From Streptomyces globisporus (GTDB lineage: Bacteria > Actinomycetota > Actinomycetes > Streptomycetales > Streptomycetaceae), in contig NZ_QWFA01000101.1 in the NCBI RefSeq assembly GCF_003501885.1, positions 1 to 47,046 on the forward strand: a stretch of DNA of 47,046 bases. The letters are read 5' to 3'. Position numbers and translations under genes: made by a program. Positions 33,247 through 40,631 of the stretch are shown one piece after another (position 1 is the first letter of the stretch; every line of letters begins with the position of its first letter). The notes beneath the pieces are model-generated. The model saw nothing but the letters and a program-made list of their open reading frames with translations, was not told where the DNA came from and searched no databases.

Positions 33247-33310
33247 GGCTTCCTCCCGGGACGTGCGGCAGCGGGGACGCACTTGGTGATCTCTTTATCC
33301 GGCCATTACC

Positions 33311-33868
33311 TTATCGGGCGGCCGAATCCGGCCCTTGGGCGAGCAGCTCCAGGGCCTCTTCCCAGGGGAAGTCGGCGGTCTCACCGGACTTGGGGGTGTG
33401 CGGGGCGCGGGTGCTGACCCGGACCCCCGTGCTCCGCAGCCTGGCCAGACTCTCGGCGTACGCGGGGTGCTGGGCGAGGAGGGAGTTCACGGCCGGGAGT
33501 ACGGCGGTGGGCACGCCGAGACCGTACGCCTCGCAGAGGATGCCGAGGGCCAGGGTGTCCGCGATCCCGGCCGCCCACTTGTTGATGGTGTTGAACGTGG
33601 CGGGCGCGACGGCGATGGCGTCCGGGTCCGGGAACGGGCGGGGGTCGCCCGGGGCGCGCCAGCCGGAGCGGATCGGATACCCGGTCCGCGCCTCGACGGC
33701 CGCCGCGTCGAGGAAGCCGAGCCCCTGCGGGGTGGCGACGACGCCGACGTCCCACCCGGCGTCCTGCGCCGCGACGAACAGCCGGTCGACGTCACGGGCG
33801 ACGCCGGCCGCGCAGACGACGACGTACAGGAACGGCTTCCGGCCAGGCCGGTCGGTCTGATCGCTCAT
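33311..33868 (-). CDS. Flavoprotein, HFCD/Dfp fold
   Basis: Protein of 185 aa of the homo-oligomeric flavin-containing Cys decarboxylase fold. It has LYVVVCAAGVARDVDRLF at the start and the FMN-binding block AIAVAPATFNTINKWAAGIADTLALGILCEAYGLGVPTAVLPAVN (near residues 85-128). APATFNTINKWAAG corresponds to the PASANTIAKxxxG motif of PPC decarboxylases such as CoaC. The fold and FMN are clear. The decarboxylase His/Cys pair is not obvious, so the reaction is uncertain. ATG 33868 follows AGGGGAG. It lies 64 nt upstream of the KhtT-like gene on the same strand and is divergent from the DHFR-like gene. Confidence 0.8.
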   Translation of the reverse strand: MSDQTDRPGRKPFLYVVVCAAGVARDVDRLFVAAQDAGWDVGVVATPQGLGFLDAAAVEARTGYPIRSGWRAPGDPRPFPDPDAIAVAPATFNTINKWAAGIADTLALGILCEAYGLGVPTAVLPAVNSLLAQHPAYAESLARLRSTGVRVSTRAPHTPKSGETADFPWEEALELLAQGPDSAAR

Positions 33869-34044
33869 GGGCGGGGGCTCCCCTGTTGATCGCTGAGGCG
33901 GTGCGGCTCAGCAGAGTACGGGGGGGGCGGACGGAGATAGTGGGGGAGAGGGCTGCGGGCGCGACCGGACCGATGAGTTGAGGCGCCGATCCCGGTCCGA
34001 CAACAGAGAACCCTCGGACCACGGAACACAGGAGGACGGACGGC

Positions 34045-34689
34045 ATGACTCAACTTCTGCGAGTTCAGAACTTCACGGTGTCGAGCGACGGCATCGCCGC
34101 CGGCGAGGACCAGACACTGGAGCGGCCGTTCGGCCACGTCGACCCGGGCCGGCTCTTCTCCTGGGCGGGAGCCACGGCGCACTGGCCGAACCGCACGGAC
34201 CCCGGCGGGACTCGCGGCCTGGACGACTACTTCACACGGGACTTCACGCAGAACATCGGTGCGGAGATCATGGGCCGCAACAAGTTCGGCCCGCAGCGGG
34301 GCCCGTGGGAGAACCACGAGTGGCAGGGCTGGTGGGGCGACGAACCCCCTTTCCGCACCCCGGTGTTCGTGATGACCCACCACACGCGCCCCTCGTTCAC
34401 GCTCTCCGACACCACGTTCCACTTCGTCGACGCCGACCCGGCGACGGTGCTGGACCGGGCGCGGGAGGCGGCTGGCGGCAAGGACGTCCGGCTCGGTGGC
34501 GGCGTCACCACGATCCGCGAGTTCCTCGACGCCGGCCTGATCGACACCCTCCACGTGGCGGTCGCCCCGGTGAAGCTGGGCACGGGCCTGAGCCTGTGGG
34601 ACTCACCGGACGACCTGCGCGACCGGTACCACCTGGACGTCGTCCCGAGCCCGAGCGGCATGACGCACCACCTGTTCTGGCGGAAGTGA
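34045..34689 (+). CDS. Dihydrofolate-reductase-like protein (RibD C-terminal fold)
   Basis: Protein of 214 aa of the RibD_C/DHFR-like family. It begins LLRVQNFTVSSDGIAAGEDQT and later has EIMGRNKFGPQRGPWENHEWQGWWGDEPPF and TPVFVMTHHTRPSF, then the NADPH-binding segment DVRLGGGVTTIREFLDAGLIDTLHVAVAPVKLGTG. These proteins are common in actinomycetes and are probably NADPH-dependent reductases of unknown substrate; they are not the housekeeping DHFR. ATG 34045 is preceded by AGGAGG. It is divergent from the flavoprotein gene (176-bp gap) and convergent with the lipoprotein gene. Confidence 0.85.
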   Translation: MTQLLRVQNFTVSSDGIAAGEDQTLERPFGHVDPGRLFSWAGATAHWPNRTDPGGTRGLDDYFTRDFTQNIGAEIMGRNKFGPQRGPWENHEWQGWWGDEPPFRTPVFVMTHHTRPSFTLSDTTFHFVDADPATVLDRAREAAGGKDVRLGGGVTTIREFLDAGLIDTLHVAVAPVKLGTGLSLWDSPDDLRDRYHLDVVPSPSGMTHHLFWRK

Positions 34690-34832
34690 CGTCGGGGGGG
34701 GAGAGAGAGCGAGTAGCGGGGTCCGGGAGGCGCGGGAGCGGGCGGTGCAGGCGGCGAACGAGGCGGTGGCGGCCGCCAGGTGGCGCTCGCGGTGCCCGCA
34801 CAGCCCCCGCCCCGGCCGCCACCCCACGCCAG

Positions 34833-34861
34833 GCGGGCGGCCTGTGAAGCAACCCGCCCGC
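34833..34861 (-). terminator. Possible hairpin terminator after the lipoprotein gene
   Basis: Eight-bp arms GCGGGCGG (34833-34840) and CCGCCCGC (34854-34861) with a 13-nt loop, directly beyond the stop codon at 34862. The rest of the 172-bp convergent gap (34690-34861) shows nothing else. Confidence 0.4.
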
Positions 34862-35767
34862 TCACTCGGCGGCACGGTCCACTTTGACCAGTGCGGAAGC
34901 CTTCATGGCGCGGTACTCCTCGATCTCGCGCCGCCACGGCCCGCGGCTCTTGGCCTCCACCTTCACCTGGGCCTCGGCCACCGCCCGAGCCAGGTCCGTG
35001 TCACGCTGGCACGCCAGGTCGTCGCGGGCGAGCGCCAGCTCGTCGCGGCCGACGGACCGCTGCGCGACCGCGTCCTGGCCGGTCTTCTCCAGTCGCCGTC
35101 CTGTCTCGGACCGCGGTTCCGACAGCTTCCGGAACTCGTGTCCCTGCTCCGCCATGCAGTCCGCCCACGCCAGCTCCGCGTCCCGGAAGCCGGGGGTGTC
35201 CCGTACGGCGGTGGCGATGTCGTTGGCGAGGTTCTCCATGAGGTAGCGCAGCTCCGTCCAGCGCTTCCCGTAGACCGCGCTGCTCGCGACCTCGACACAG
35301 GACCGGGGGTCGTATCCGATCTCCGTGCCGTCCGGGAGGGTGAGCGTGCGGTGGTTCTCCTCCACTCCCAGCAGCGCCTCTTCCCAGGCCGCACGCTCGG
35401 CCTTCGGCAGGGAGGAGACGTACGAGGCGTTCGGGTCCTGGGGCCGGCCGGCCACCTGCTGGGCGGTGATGCCGTAGCCGTCGTCCTCGGCCCAGTCGGG
35501 GTCCAGCAGTCCGTAGGGGTTCTCCGCGGCGAGTCTGCGCGGGTCGGAAACGGGGGCCGTGCGGTAGACGTGACCTCGTTCACGCATGCAGGACCGGATC
35601 TTCTCCTCCTCCAGCCCGCGCAGGGCATCGGCCTGGTCGGCGGAGAAGTGGACGGCCCCCGACAACGGCCGGGGAAGCTCTCCGCCGGCAGGGCCCTCGT
35701 GGCCGGACGCGGTGCATCCGGCCACGAGGAAGCCTGCCGCGGCGGCGAGCAGGAACAGCCGCCGCAT
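34862..35767 (-). CDS. Hypothetical secreted lipoprotein
   Basis: Protein of 301 aa. The N terminus MRRLFLLAAAAGFLVAGCTA is a lipoprotein signal with lipobox VAGC, so lipid attachment to Cys 18 and surface location are expected. The mature part is charged and mostly helical, with three regions containing Cys: IRSCMRERGHVYR, YDPRSCVEVAS and WADCMAEQGHEF. The repeated SCMRERG/DCMAEQGH pattern (Cys-Met-x-x-x-Gly-His) is typical of uncharacterised actinomycete lipoproteins. ATG 35767 is chosen because it begins the signal peptide. It lies 4 nt after the I36 gene stop with no clear SD, so translation is probably coupled. Function unknown. Confidence 0.8.
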   Translation of the reverse strand: MRRLFLLAAAAGFLVAGCTASGHEGPAGGELPRPLSGAVHFSADQADALRGLEEEKIRSCMRERGHVYRTAPVSDPRRLAAENPYGLLDPDWAEDDGYGITAQQVAGRPQDPNASYVSSLPKAERAAWEEALLGVEENHRTLTLPDGTEIGYDPRSCVEVASSAVYGKRWTELRYLMENLANDIATAVRDTPGFRDAELAWADCMAEQGHEFRKLSEPRSETGRRLEKTGQDAVAQRSVGRDELALARDDLACQRDTDLARAVAEAQVKVEAKSRGPWRREIEEYRAMKASALVKVDRAAE

Positions 35768-35771
35768 CAGA

Positions 35772-36167
35772 TCAGCACACCCACTTGTTCGCGGCGATGC
35801 CGTACTTGAACCTGCCGTCATCGAAGTAGGTCTTCAGCGCGGCGATACTGGAACCGCGCTTGAGGAGGTAGGTCCGGCCTTCGTAGTCCTTCAGCGTGTA
35901 GAGCCGGACGTCGCAGGAGTTGCCGTTGTTGTAGACCGAGGCGGCGTTGTTGAACTTGTTGTACTGCCGCAGGTCCGTGTTGTTTCCCCACACCTGGCCC
36001 GGAGTCCCCACGTAGGAGGTGCTGAGCCAGGCGCACAGCGCCCCGGAAGAACAGTCCGACTTGGCTGCCTGCGCCGGCGAGGCCGTCGCGGCCACCCCCA
36101 GGCCTGCCAGCAGTACAGCCCCCGACGCGATGGCCGCCTTGGTTCTCACACCCTGGAACTTCCTCAT
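35772..36167 (-). CDS. Secreted peptidase inhibitor family I36 protein
   Basis: Protein of 131 aa. Sec signal MRKFQGVRTKAAIASGAVLL followed by AGLGVAATASPAQA, then a small mature domain starting AKSDCSSGALCAWLSTSYVG. The beta/gamma-crystallin-like fold of family I36 (Streptomyces metalloproteinase inhibitor type) is indicated by ALCAW, GQVWGNNTDLRQY, NNAASVYNNGNSCDVRLYTLKDYEGRTYLL and a C-terminal Cys. Four Cys can make two disulfides. Likely role: inhibitor of secreted proteases, or simply a small extracellular protein. ATG 36167 has AAGGGGGA upstream. It is the first gene of a two-gene unit with the lipoprotein. Confidence 0.85.
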   Translation of the reverse strand: MRKFQGVRTKAAIASGAVLLAGLGVAATASPAQAAKSDCSSGALCAWLSTSYVGTPGQVWGNNTDLRQYNKFNNAASVYNNGNSCDVRLYTLKDYEGRTYLLKRGSSIAALKTYFDDGRFKYGIAANKWVC

Positions 36168-36504
36168 GCGTTGTCCCCCTTCAGGGTTCTCAGGAACGTC
36201 CACGGACGGATTCGAAAGCACCTTCAGGGCCCCCGAGCGCCCGTGTTCGGCGTGAGTCACTATTCCGCTCTGCCGACCGGGCCGGCCACGCTTTTGCAGC
36301 TGACCGAAAAGGCAGAGGTGAACGCGGTGAACGCGTTGCTCCGCCTCCGTTTCGACCTGACACCGATGAGGCCCGCGTGCCGACAGTGAACCGGCCGTTG
36401 GTCCGGGGGTTGGCATTCAGCACGGATGACCGGCGGTCTTTCATGGGGTGCCCGCGGTATGCGGTAGCCGCCCGAGGGCACCGTGAAGCGGGCTTCCCGT
36501 GGGA
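36168..36504. other. Intergenic region upstream of the I36 gene, no gene seen
   Basis: This 337-bp gap between the I36 start and the cbiD stop holds the SD and presumably the promoter of the I36/lipoprotein unit (an AATAGT on the minus strand near 36263 is a possible -10). It also holds two GGTGAAC repeats 9 nt apart (36317-36332) and a weak hairpin at 36485-36496. Open frames here lack coding character and ribosome sites. Confidence 0.5.
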
Positions 36505-37614
36505 CTACCCCCGCCCCACCACCACCCCCGCCCGGTCGATGCACAGCACGTCCACCGCGACCGGCGCGCCCCGGAGCACGGACAGGGCCTCGTCCCGGGC
36601 GCGGGCCGCCACCAGGTCGCCCAGGGGGACGCCCGTCGCCTCGCACAGGCGCAGCGCCTCCAGGCCCGTGTTGGCGGTGGCGATCCGGGAAGCCAGCTCC
36701 TCGTCCGCGCCGCCCAGGCGGGCCAGGTCGGCCAGGAAGGCCTTGTCCACCTGGGAGCGGGCCGAGTGCAGGTCCAGGTGGCCCGCCGCGAGCTTGGACA
36801 GCTTGGCGAAGCCGCCGCAGATCGTGAGGCGGTCGACCGGGTGCCGGCGTACGTACTTCAGCACCGCGCCCGCGAAGTCCCCCATGTCCAGCAGGGCGAT
36901 GTCCGGCAGGTCGTACTCCGCGCGCACCGTGCGTTCCGACGTCGAACCCGTGCAGCCCGCCACATGCGTCAGGCCCGCCGCCCGCGCCACGTCCACGCCC
37001 CGGCGGATCGAGTCGATCCAGGCCGAGCAGGAGTAGGGGACGACCACCCCGGTCGTGCCGAGGATCGACAGGCCGCCGAGAATCCCGAGGCGGCCGTTCC
37101 ACGTCGAGCGGGCGATCTCCTCGCCGTGGTCGACCGACACCGTGATCTCCACGTCGCCCGCCGCACCGTGCTCCGCCGCCACCCGCTCCACGTGCTCCCG
37201 CATCAGCCGGCGCGGCACCGGATTTATTGCGGGCTCCCCGACGTCCAGCGGCAGACCGGGGAGCGTCACCGTACCCACGCCCGGGCCCGCCCGGAACACC
37301 ACACCGGAGCCGGGCGGCAGCTTCCGTACGGTCGACCGCACGAGGGCCCCGTGCGTCACGTCCGGGTCGTCGCCCGCGTCCTTCACCACCCCGGCGCTCG
37401 CCCCCTGTGCCGTCAGCTCCTCCACCGCCAGCGCGAACGCCGGTGTCTGGCCCTTCGGCAGCGTGATGGACACCGGGTCCGGGAAGTCGCCGGTCAGCAG
37501 CGCCGTGTACGCGGCCGTCGTCGCCGCCGTCGCACAGGCGCCGGTCGTCCAGCCGGGGCGCAGACCGGTGTGCTTGAGTTGTGCACTGCGACCGCCCTGC
37601 GCCTCAGCGTTCAT
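36505..37614 (-). CDS. cbiD: Cobalt-precorrin-5B C1-methyltransferase (CbiD)
   Basis: Protein of 369 aa. CbiD signature at the start: LKHTGLRPGWTTGACATAATTAAYTALLTG. Later blocks include VVFRAGPGVGTVTLPGLPLDVGEPAINPVPRRLM, GRLGILGGLSILGTTGVVVPYS and DMGDFAGAVLKYVRRHPVDRLTICGGFAKLSKLAAGHLDLHS. CbiD uses S-adenosylmethionine to methylate C1 of the corrin ring during ring contraction. In this oxygen-dependent pathway it presumably takes the place of CobF. ATG 37614 leaves only 17 bp to the divergent cobK start, so its promoter must lie in or overlap cobK coding sequence. No SD is visible. Confidence 0.92.
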   Translation of the reverse strand: MNAEAQGGRSAQLKHTGLRPGWTTGACATAATTAAYTALLTGDFPDPVSITLPKGQTPAFALAVEELTAQGASAGVVKDAGDDPDVTHGALVRSTVRKLPPGSGVVFRAGPGVGTVTLPGLPLDVGEPAINPVPRRLMREHVERVAAEHGAAGDVEITVSVDHGEEIARSTWNGRLGILGGLSILGTTGVVVPYSCSAWIDSIRRGVDVARAAGLTHVAGCTGSTSERTVRAEYDLPDIALLDMGDFAGAVLKYVRRHPVDRLTICGGFAKLSKLAAGHLDLHSARSQVDKAFLADLARLGGADEELASRIATANTGLEALRLCEATGVPLGDLVAARARDEALSVLRGAPVAVDVLCIDRAGVVVGRG

Positions 37615-37631
37615 GAGAAGAGTCCGTTCCG

Positions 37632-38402
37632 ATGCCTGTGCCTGCTGCCGTGCATGTTCTCGTTCTGGGCGGTACGACCGAGGCGCGCCGGCTCGCCGAG
37701 AGTCTGGCAGGTGACCGGAGCGTCCGGGTCACCACCTCGCTCGCCGGACGCGTCGCCGCCCCCCGGCTGCCACCCGGCGAGGTGCGCGTCGGCGGGTTCG
37801 GAGGGCCCGAGGGGCTCGCCGCCTGGATGCGTGAGCACGACGTGGACGCCCTCATCGACGCCACCCACCCCTTCGCCGCCGCCATGAGCCGGAACGCGGC
37901 CGAGGCCGCCACCCTGGCCCATGTTCCCCTCCTCGCCCTCCGCCGGCCCGGCTGGGTCGCCCAGGACGGTGACCGCTGGCACTCCACCGGCTCTCTCACC
38001 GAGGCCGCCGGGCTGCTGCCCGCACTCGGCGAGCGGGTCTTCCTCACCACCGGGCGGATGGGGCTCGCCGCCTTCGCGGGGGCGGGCCTGGACGCGCTGT
38101 GGTTCCTCGTGCGGTCCGTCGACGCGCCGGAGCCGCCCTGCCCGGCCCGGATGGAGGTGCTCCTGGACCGGGGACCGTTCGACCTCGACGGCGAGCGGGA
38201 CCTCCTCCGGCGTCACCGCATCGACGTCCTCGTCACCAAGGACAGCGGCGGGAACGCCACCGCCCCCAAGCTCACCGCCGCCCGCGAGGCCGGGATCCCG
38301 GTCGTGGTCGTCCGGCGGCCACCGGTACCGGAAGGGGTGCCGGTGGCCCGTACGCCCGACGAGGCCGCGCACTGGGTGGCGCGGCTCCACGCCTCCGGAT
38401 AG
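37632..38402 (+). CDS. cobK: Precorrin-6A reductase (CobK/CbiJ)
   Basis: Protein of 256 aa. It starts with the nucleotide-binding strand HVLVLGGTTEARRLAESLAG and has the family motifs VRVGGFGGPEGLAAWMREHDVDALIDATHPFAAAMSRNA, VFLTTGRMGLAAFA and VLVTKDSGGNATAPKLTAAREAGIPVVVVRRPP. It reduces precorrin-6A to 6B with NADPH in cobalamin synthesis. It is the only plus-strand gene among the minus-strand corrin genes here: divergent from cbiD (17 bp) and convergent with cobIJ (40 bp). ATG 37632 is used; the HVLVLGG strand follows so closely that no later start is likely. Confidence 0.92.
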   Translation: MPVPAAVHVLVLGGTTEARRLAESLAGDRSVRVTTSLAGRVAAPRLPPGEVRVGGFGGPEGLAAWMREHDVDALIDATHPFAAAMSRNAAEAATLAHVPLLALRRPGWVAQDGDRWHSTGSLTEAAGLLPALGERVFLTTGRMGLAAFAGAGLDALWFLVRSVDAPEPPCPARMEVLLDRGPFDLDGERDLLRRHRIDVLVTKDSGGNATAPKLTAAREAGIPVVVVRRPPVPEGVPVARTPDEAAHWVARLHASG

Positions 38403-38459
38403 CAGGCCCGCGCCTCCCGGGAGCGGCCCCCGGGCATCGGCTCTACGCCTCCGGGTAGC
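38383..38459. repeat. 21-bp direct repeat at the cobK/cobIJ convergent ends
   Basis: Copies at 38383-38403 and 38439-38459 match in 19 of 21 positions, 56 bp apart. Each overlaps the end of one convergent gene (cobK and cobIJ) and includes its stop codon. The spacer is rich in CCCGGG dyads. Confidence 0.65.
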
Positions 38460-39957
38460 GGCGCGGCGTCCAGACGATGCCCTGACCGCCGTCCTCACCC
38501 CGCTTCACCCACCGCGTCTGCGACGAGCCCACGATCAGCAGCGTCCGCATGTCCACCTCCGCCGGGTCGACGTCGGCCAGCCGCACCGTACGCACGGACT
38601 CCGTCGGGCCGCCCACGTCCCGGGCCAGAACGACCGGGGTGTCCGGCGAGCGGTGTTCCAGGAGCAGGTCGCGGGCCTGGCCGACCTGCCACGTACGGGA
38701 CTTGGAACCCGGGTTGTACAGAGCGAGGACCAGGTCCGCCGAGGCTGCCGCGCGGAGCCGCTCCGCGATGACCTCCCACGGCTTGAGCCGGTCCGAGAGG
38801 GAGATCGTGGCGTAGTCGTGGCCGAGCGGCGCACCCGCGCGGGCGGCGGCCGCGTTGGCCGCGGTGACGCCGGGCAACACACGGACGGGGATGTCCGCGT
38901 AGTCGTCCTGCGAGGCCACCTCCAGGACCGCCGTCGCCATCGCGAAGACCCCGGGGTCGCCGCCCGAGACCACCGCGACCCGGTGGCCCCGCCGGGCCAG
39001 GTCCAGCGCGAACTCCGCCCGCTCCGACTCCACCTTGTTGTCCGAGCCGTGCCGCGCCTGGCCCGGGCGGACCGGCACCCGGTCCAGATAGGTGGTGTAG
39101 CCGACCACGTCGTCCGCAGCCGCCAGCGCGCCCCGCGTCTCCGGCGTCAGCCACAGCGGGCCCGCCGGACCGGTGCCGACGACCACGACCTCACCGCCGG
39201 TCCGTCCGGATGGGCGCGGCGCGTCGACCCGGCTCGGCAGCACCGCCACCGAGAAGTACGGGACCGACTCCGGTTCGATGTCCGCCAGTTCGCCCGTACG
39301 CTCCCCGGCCATCGTGGCCCGCTCCACGTACCGCGCCTCCGGCAGCCGCCCCGACGCCTCGAACGCCCCGCGCACCGCCGGGAACGTGCGCCCCAGCTTC
39401 ATCACCACCGCCGTGTCCGTGGCGGCGAGACGGGCCGTCAGCTCCTCCTCCGGCAGCGTGCCGGGCAGGATCGTCAGGATCTCCTCGCCCTCGACGAGGG
39501 GAGTGCCGAGCCGGGCGGCCGCAGCACTCACGGAGGTGACACCCGGGATGACCTCGGTCGCGTACCGGTCCGCCAGGCGCTTGTGCATGTGCATGTACGA
39601 GCCGTAGAACATCGGGTCGCCCTCGGCGAGCACCGCGACCGTGCGGCCCGCGTCCAGATGCGCCGCGAGACGGGCCGCGGCCTTCTCGTAGAACTCCTCC
39701 AACGCGCCCCGGTAACCGCCCGGGTGGTCCGTGGTCTCCGTCGTGACGGGGTAGACCAGGGCCTCCTCGATGTGGTCGGGTCGCAGGTGCGCGGCGGCGA
39801 TGGAGCGCGCGATCGAGCGGCCGTGCCGGGCGCTGTGGTACGCGACGACGTCCGCCTCGCCGATGGCCCGGACGGCCCGCAGGGTCATCAGGTTCGGGTC
39901 GCCGGGGCCGAGCCCGACACCGTAGAGACGGCCCGTGCTGTCGCTGGACTCGCTCAT
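38443..39957 (-). CDS. cobIJ: Fused precorrin-2 C20-methyltransferase / precorrin-3B C17-methyltransferase (CobIJ)
   Basis: Protein of 504 aa made of two tetrapyrrole methylase domains. Residues 1-240 are CobI: GRLYGVGLGPGDPNLMTLRAVR, VLAEGDPMFYGSYMHMHKRL, EVIPGVTSVSAAAARLGTPL. Residues 255-500 are CobJ: GEVVVVGTGPAGPLWLTPETRGALAAADDVVGYTTYLDRV, RVAVVSGGDPGVFAMATAVLE, RVLPGVTAANAAAARAGAPLGHDY, DLVLALYNPGSKSRTWQ. Both use S-adenosylmethionine in adjacent steps, methylating precorrin-2 at C20 and precorrin-3B at C17. ATG 39957 begins the conserved domain; the frame is open much further upstream but only antisense to cobH/cobG. It begins 2 nt after the cobH stop. Such fusions are normal in actinobacteria. 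Confidence 0.93.
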   Translation of the reverse strand: MSESSDSTGRLYGVGLGPGDPNLMTLRAVRAIGEADVVAYHSARHGRSIARSIAAAHLRPDHIEEALVYPVTTETTDHPGGYRGALEEFYEKAAARLAAHLDAGRTVAVLAEGDPMFYGSYMHMHKRLADRYATEVIPGVTSVSAAAARLGTPLVEGEEILTILPGTLPEEELTARLAATDTAVVMKLGRTFPAVRGAFEASGRLPEARYVERATMAGERTGELADIEPESVPYFSVAVLPSRVDAPRPSGRTGGEVVVVGTGPAGPLWLTPETRGALAAADDVVGYTTYLDRVPVRPGQARHGSDNKVESERAEFALDLARRGHRVAVVSGGDPGVFAMATAVLEVASQDDYADIPVRVLPGVTAANAAAARAGAPLGHDYATISLSDRLKPWEVIAERLRAAASADLVLALYNPGSKSRTWQVGQARDLLLEHRSPDTPVVLARDVGGPTESVRTVRLADVDPAEVDMRTLLIVGSSQTRWVKRGEDGGQGIVWTPRRYPEA

Positions 39958-39959
39958 CA

Positions 39960-40586
39960 CTACTCTTCCTCGCTCGCGATGGCGTTGAGCGCCGCCGCCG
40001 CTATCGCGCTGCCGCCGCGACGGCCCCGGATGATCAGGTGTTCCAGCCCCGACGGGTGCTCGGCCAGGGCCTCCTTGGACTCCATCGCGCCGACGAAGCC
40101 GACTGGGACGCCGATCACGGCGGCCGGGCGCGGGGCGCCCTCCTCGATCATCTCCAGCAGCCGGAACAGGGCCGTCGGGGCGTTGCCGACCGCGACCACC
40201 GCCCCCTCCATCCGGTCCCGCCACAGCTCCAGGGCCGCCGCGCTCCGCGTCGTCCCCATCTTCGCCGCCAGCTCGGGCACGGACGGGTCGGACAGCGTGC
40301 ACACCACGTCGTTGTCCGCGGGCAGCCGCTTGCGGGTGACCCCGCTGGCCACCATCGCCACGTCGCAGAGGATCGGTGCGCCGGCGCGCAGAGCGGCGCG
40401 GGCGTCGGCCACGGCGTTCGGCGAGAAGGCGAGGTCCGTCACGAGATCGACCATGCCGCAGGCGTGGATCATCCGGACGGCGACCTGGCTGACGTCGGCG
40501 GGCAGCCCGGCGAGATCCGCCTCCGCGCGGATGGTGGCGAAGGACTGGCGGTAGATCGCCGGTCCGTTCTTCTCGTACTGGTGCAC
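39960..40586 (-). CDS. cobH: Precorrin-8X methylmutase (CobH)
   Basis: Protein of 208 aa. Typical CobH/CbiC sequence: [22 protein letters not shown] at the start, [22 protein letters not shown] with the catalytic His near residue 41, [68 protein letters not shown] and [16 protein letters not shown]. It moves the C11 methyl group to C12, giving hydrogenobyrinate. Start GTG 40586; the SD is weak (AGAAAG). It is 45 nt after the cobG stop and 2 nt before cobIJ, so the three form one minus-strand operon. Confidence 0.95.
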   Translation of the reverse strand: MHQYEKNGPAIYRQSFATIRAEADLAGLPADVSQVAVRMIHACGMVDLVTDLAFSPNAVADARAALRAGAPILCDVAMVASGVTRKRLPADNDVVCTLSDPSVPELAAKMGTTRSAAALELWRDRMEGAVVAVGNAPTALFRLLEMIEEGAPRPAAVIGVPVGFVGAMESKEALAEHPSGLEHLIIRGRRGGSAIAAAALNAIASEEE

Positions 40587-40631
40587 AGTGCTGTCGCTTT
40601 CTTCTGCCGGTAGGGGGGAGGGGGAGCGTGC

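Noticed and set aside
36317..36332. Possible PHO box (two GGTGAAC units) upstream of the I36 gene
   Set aside because: Units are 9 nt apart, not 11, and far from the gene; spacing does not fit PhoP direct repeats.
36190..36444. 84-codon minus-strand frame between the I36 and cbiD genes
   Set aside because: Arg/Ser-rich, no SD, no resemblance to known proteins, and it overlaps the presumed promoter of the I36 gene.
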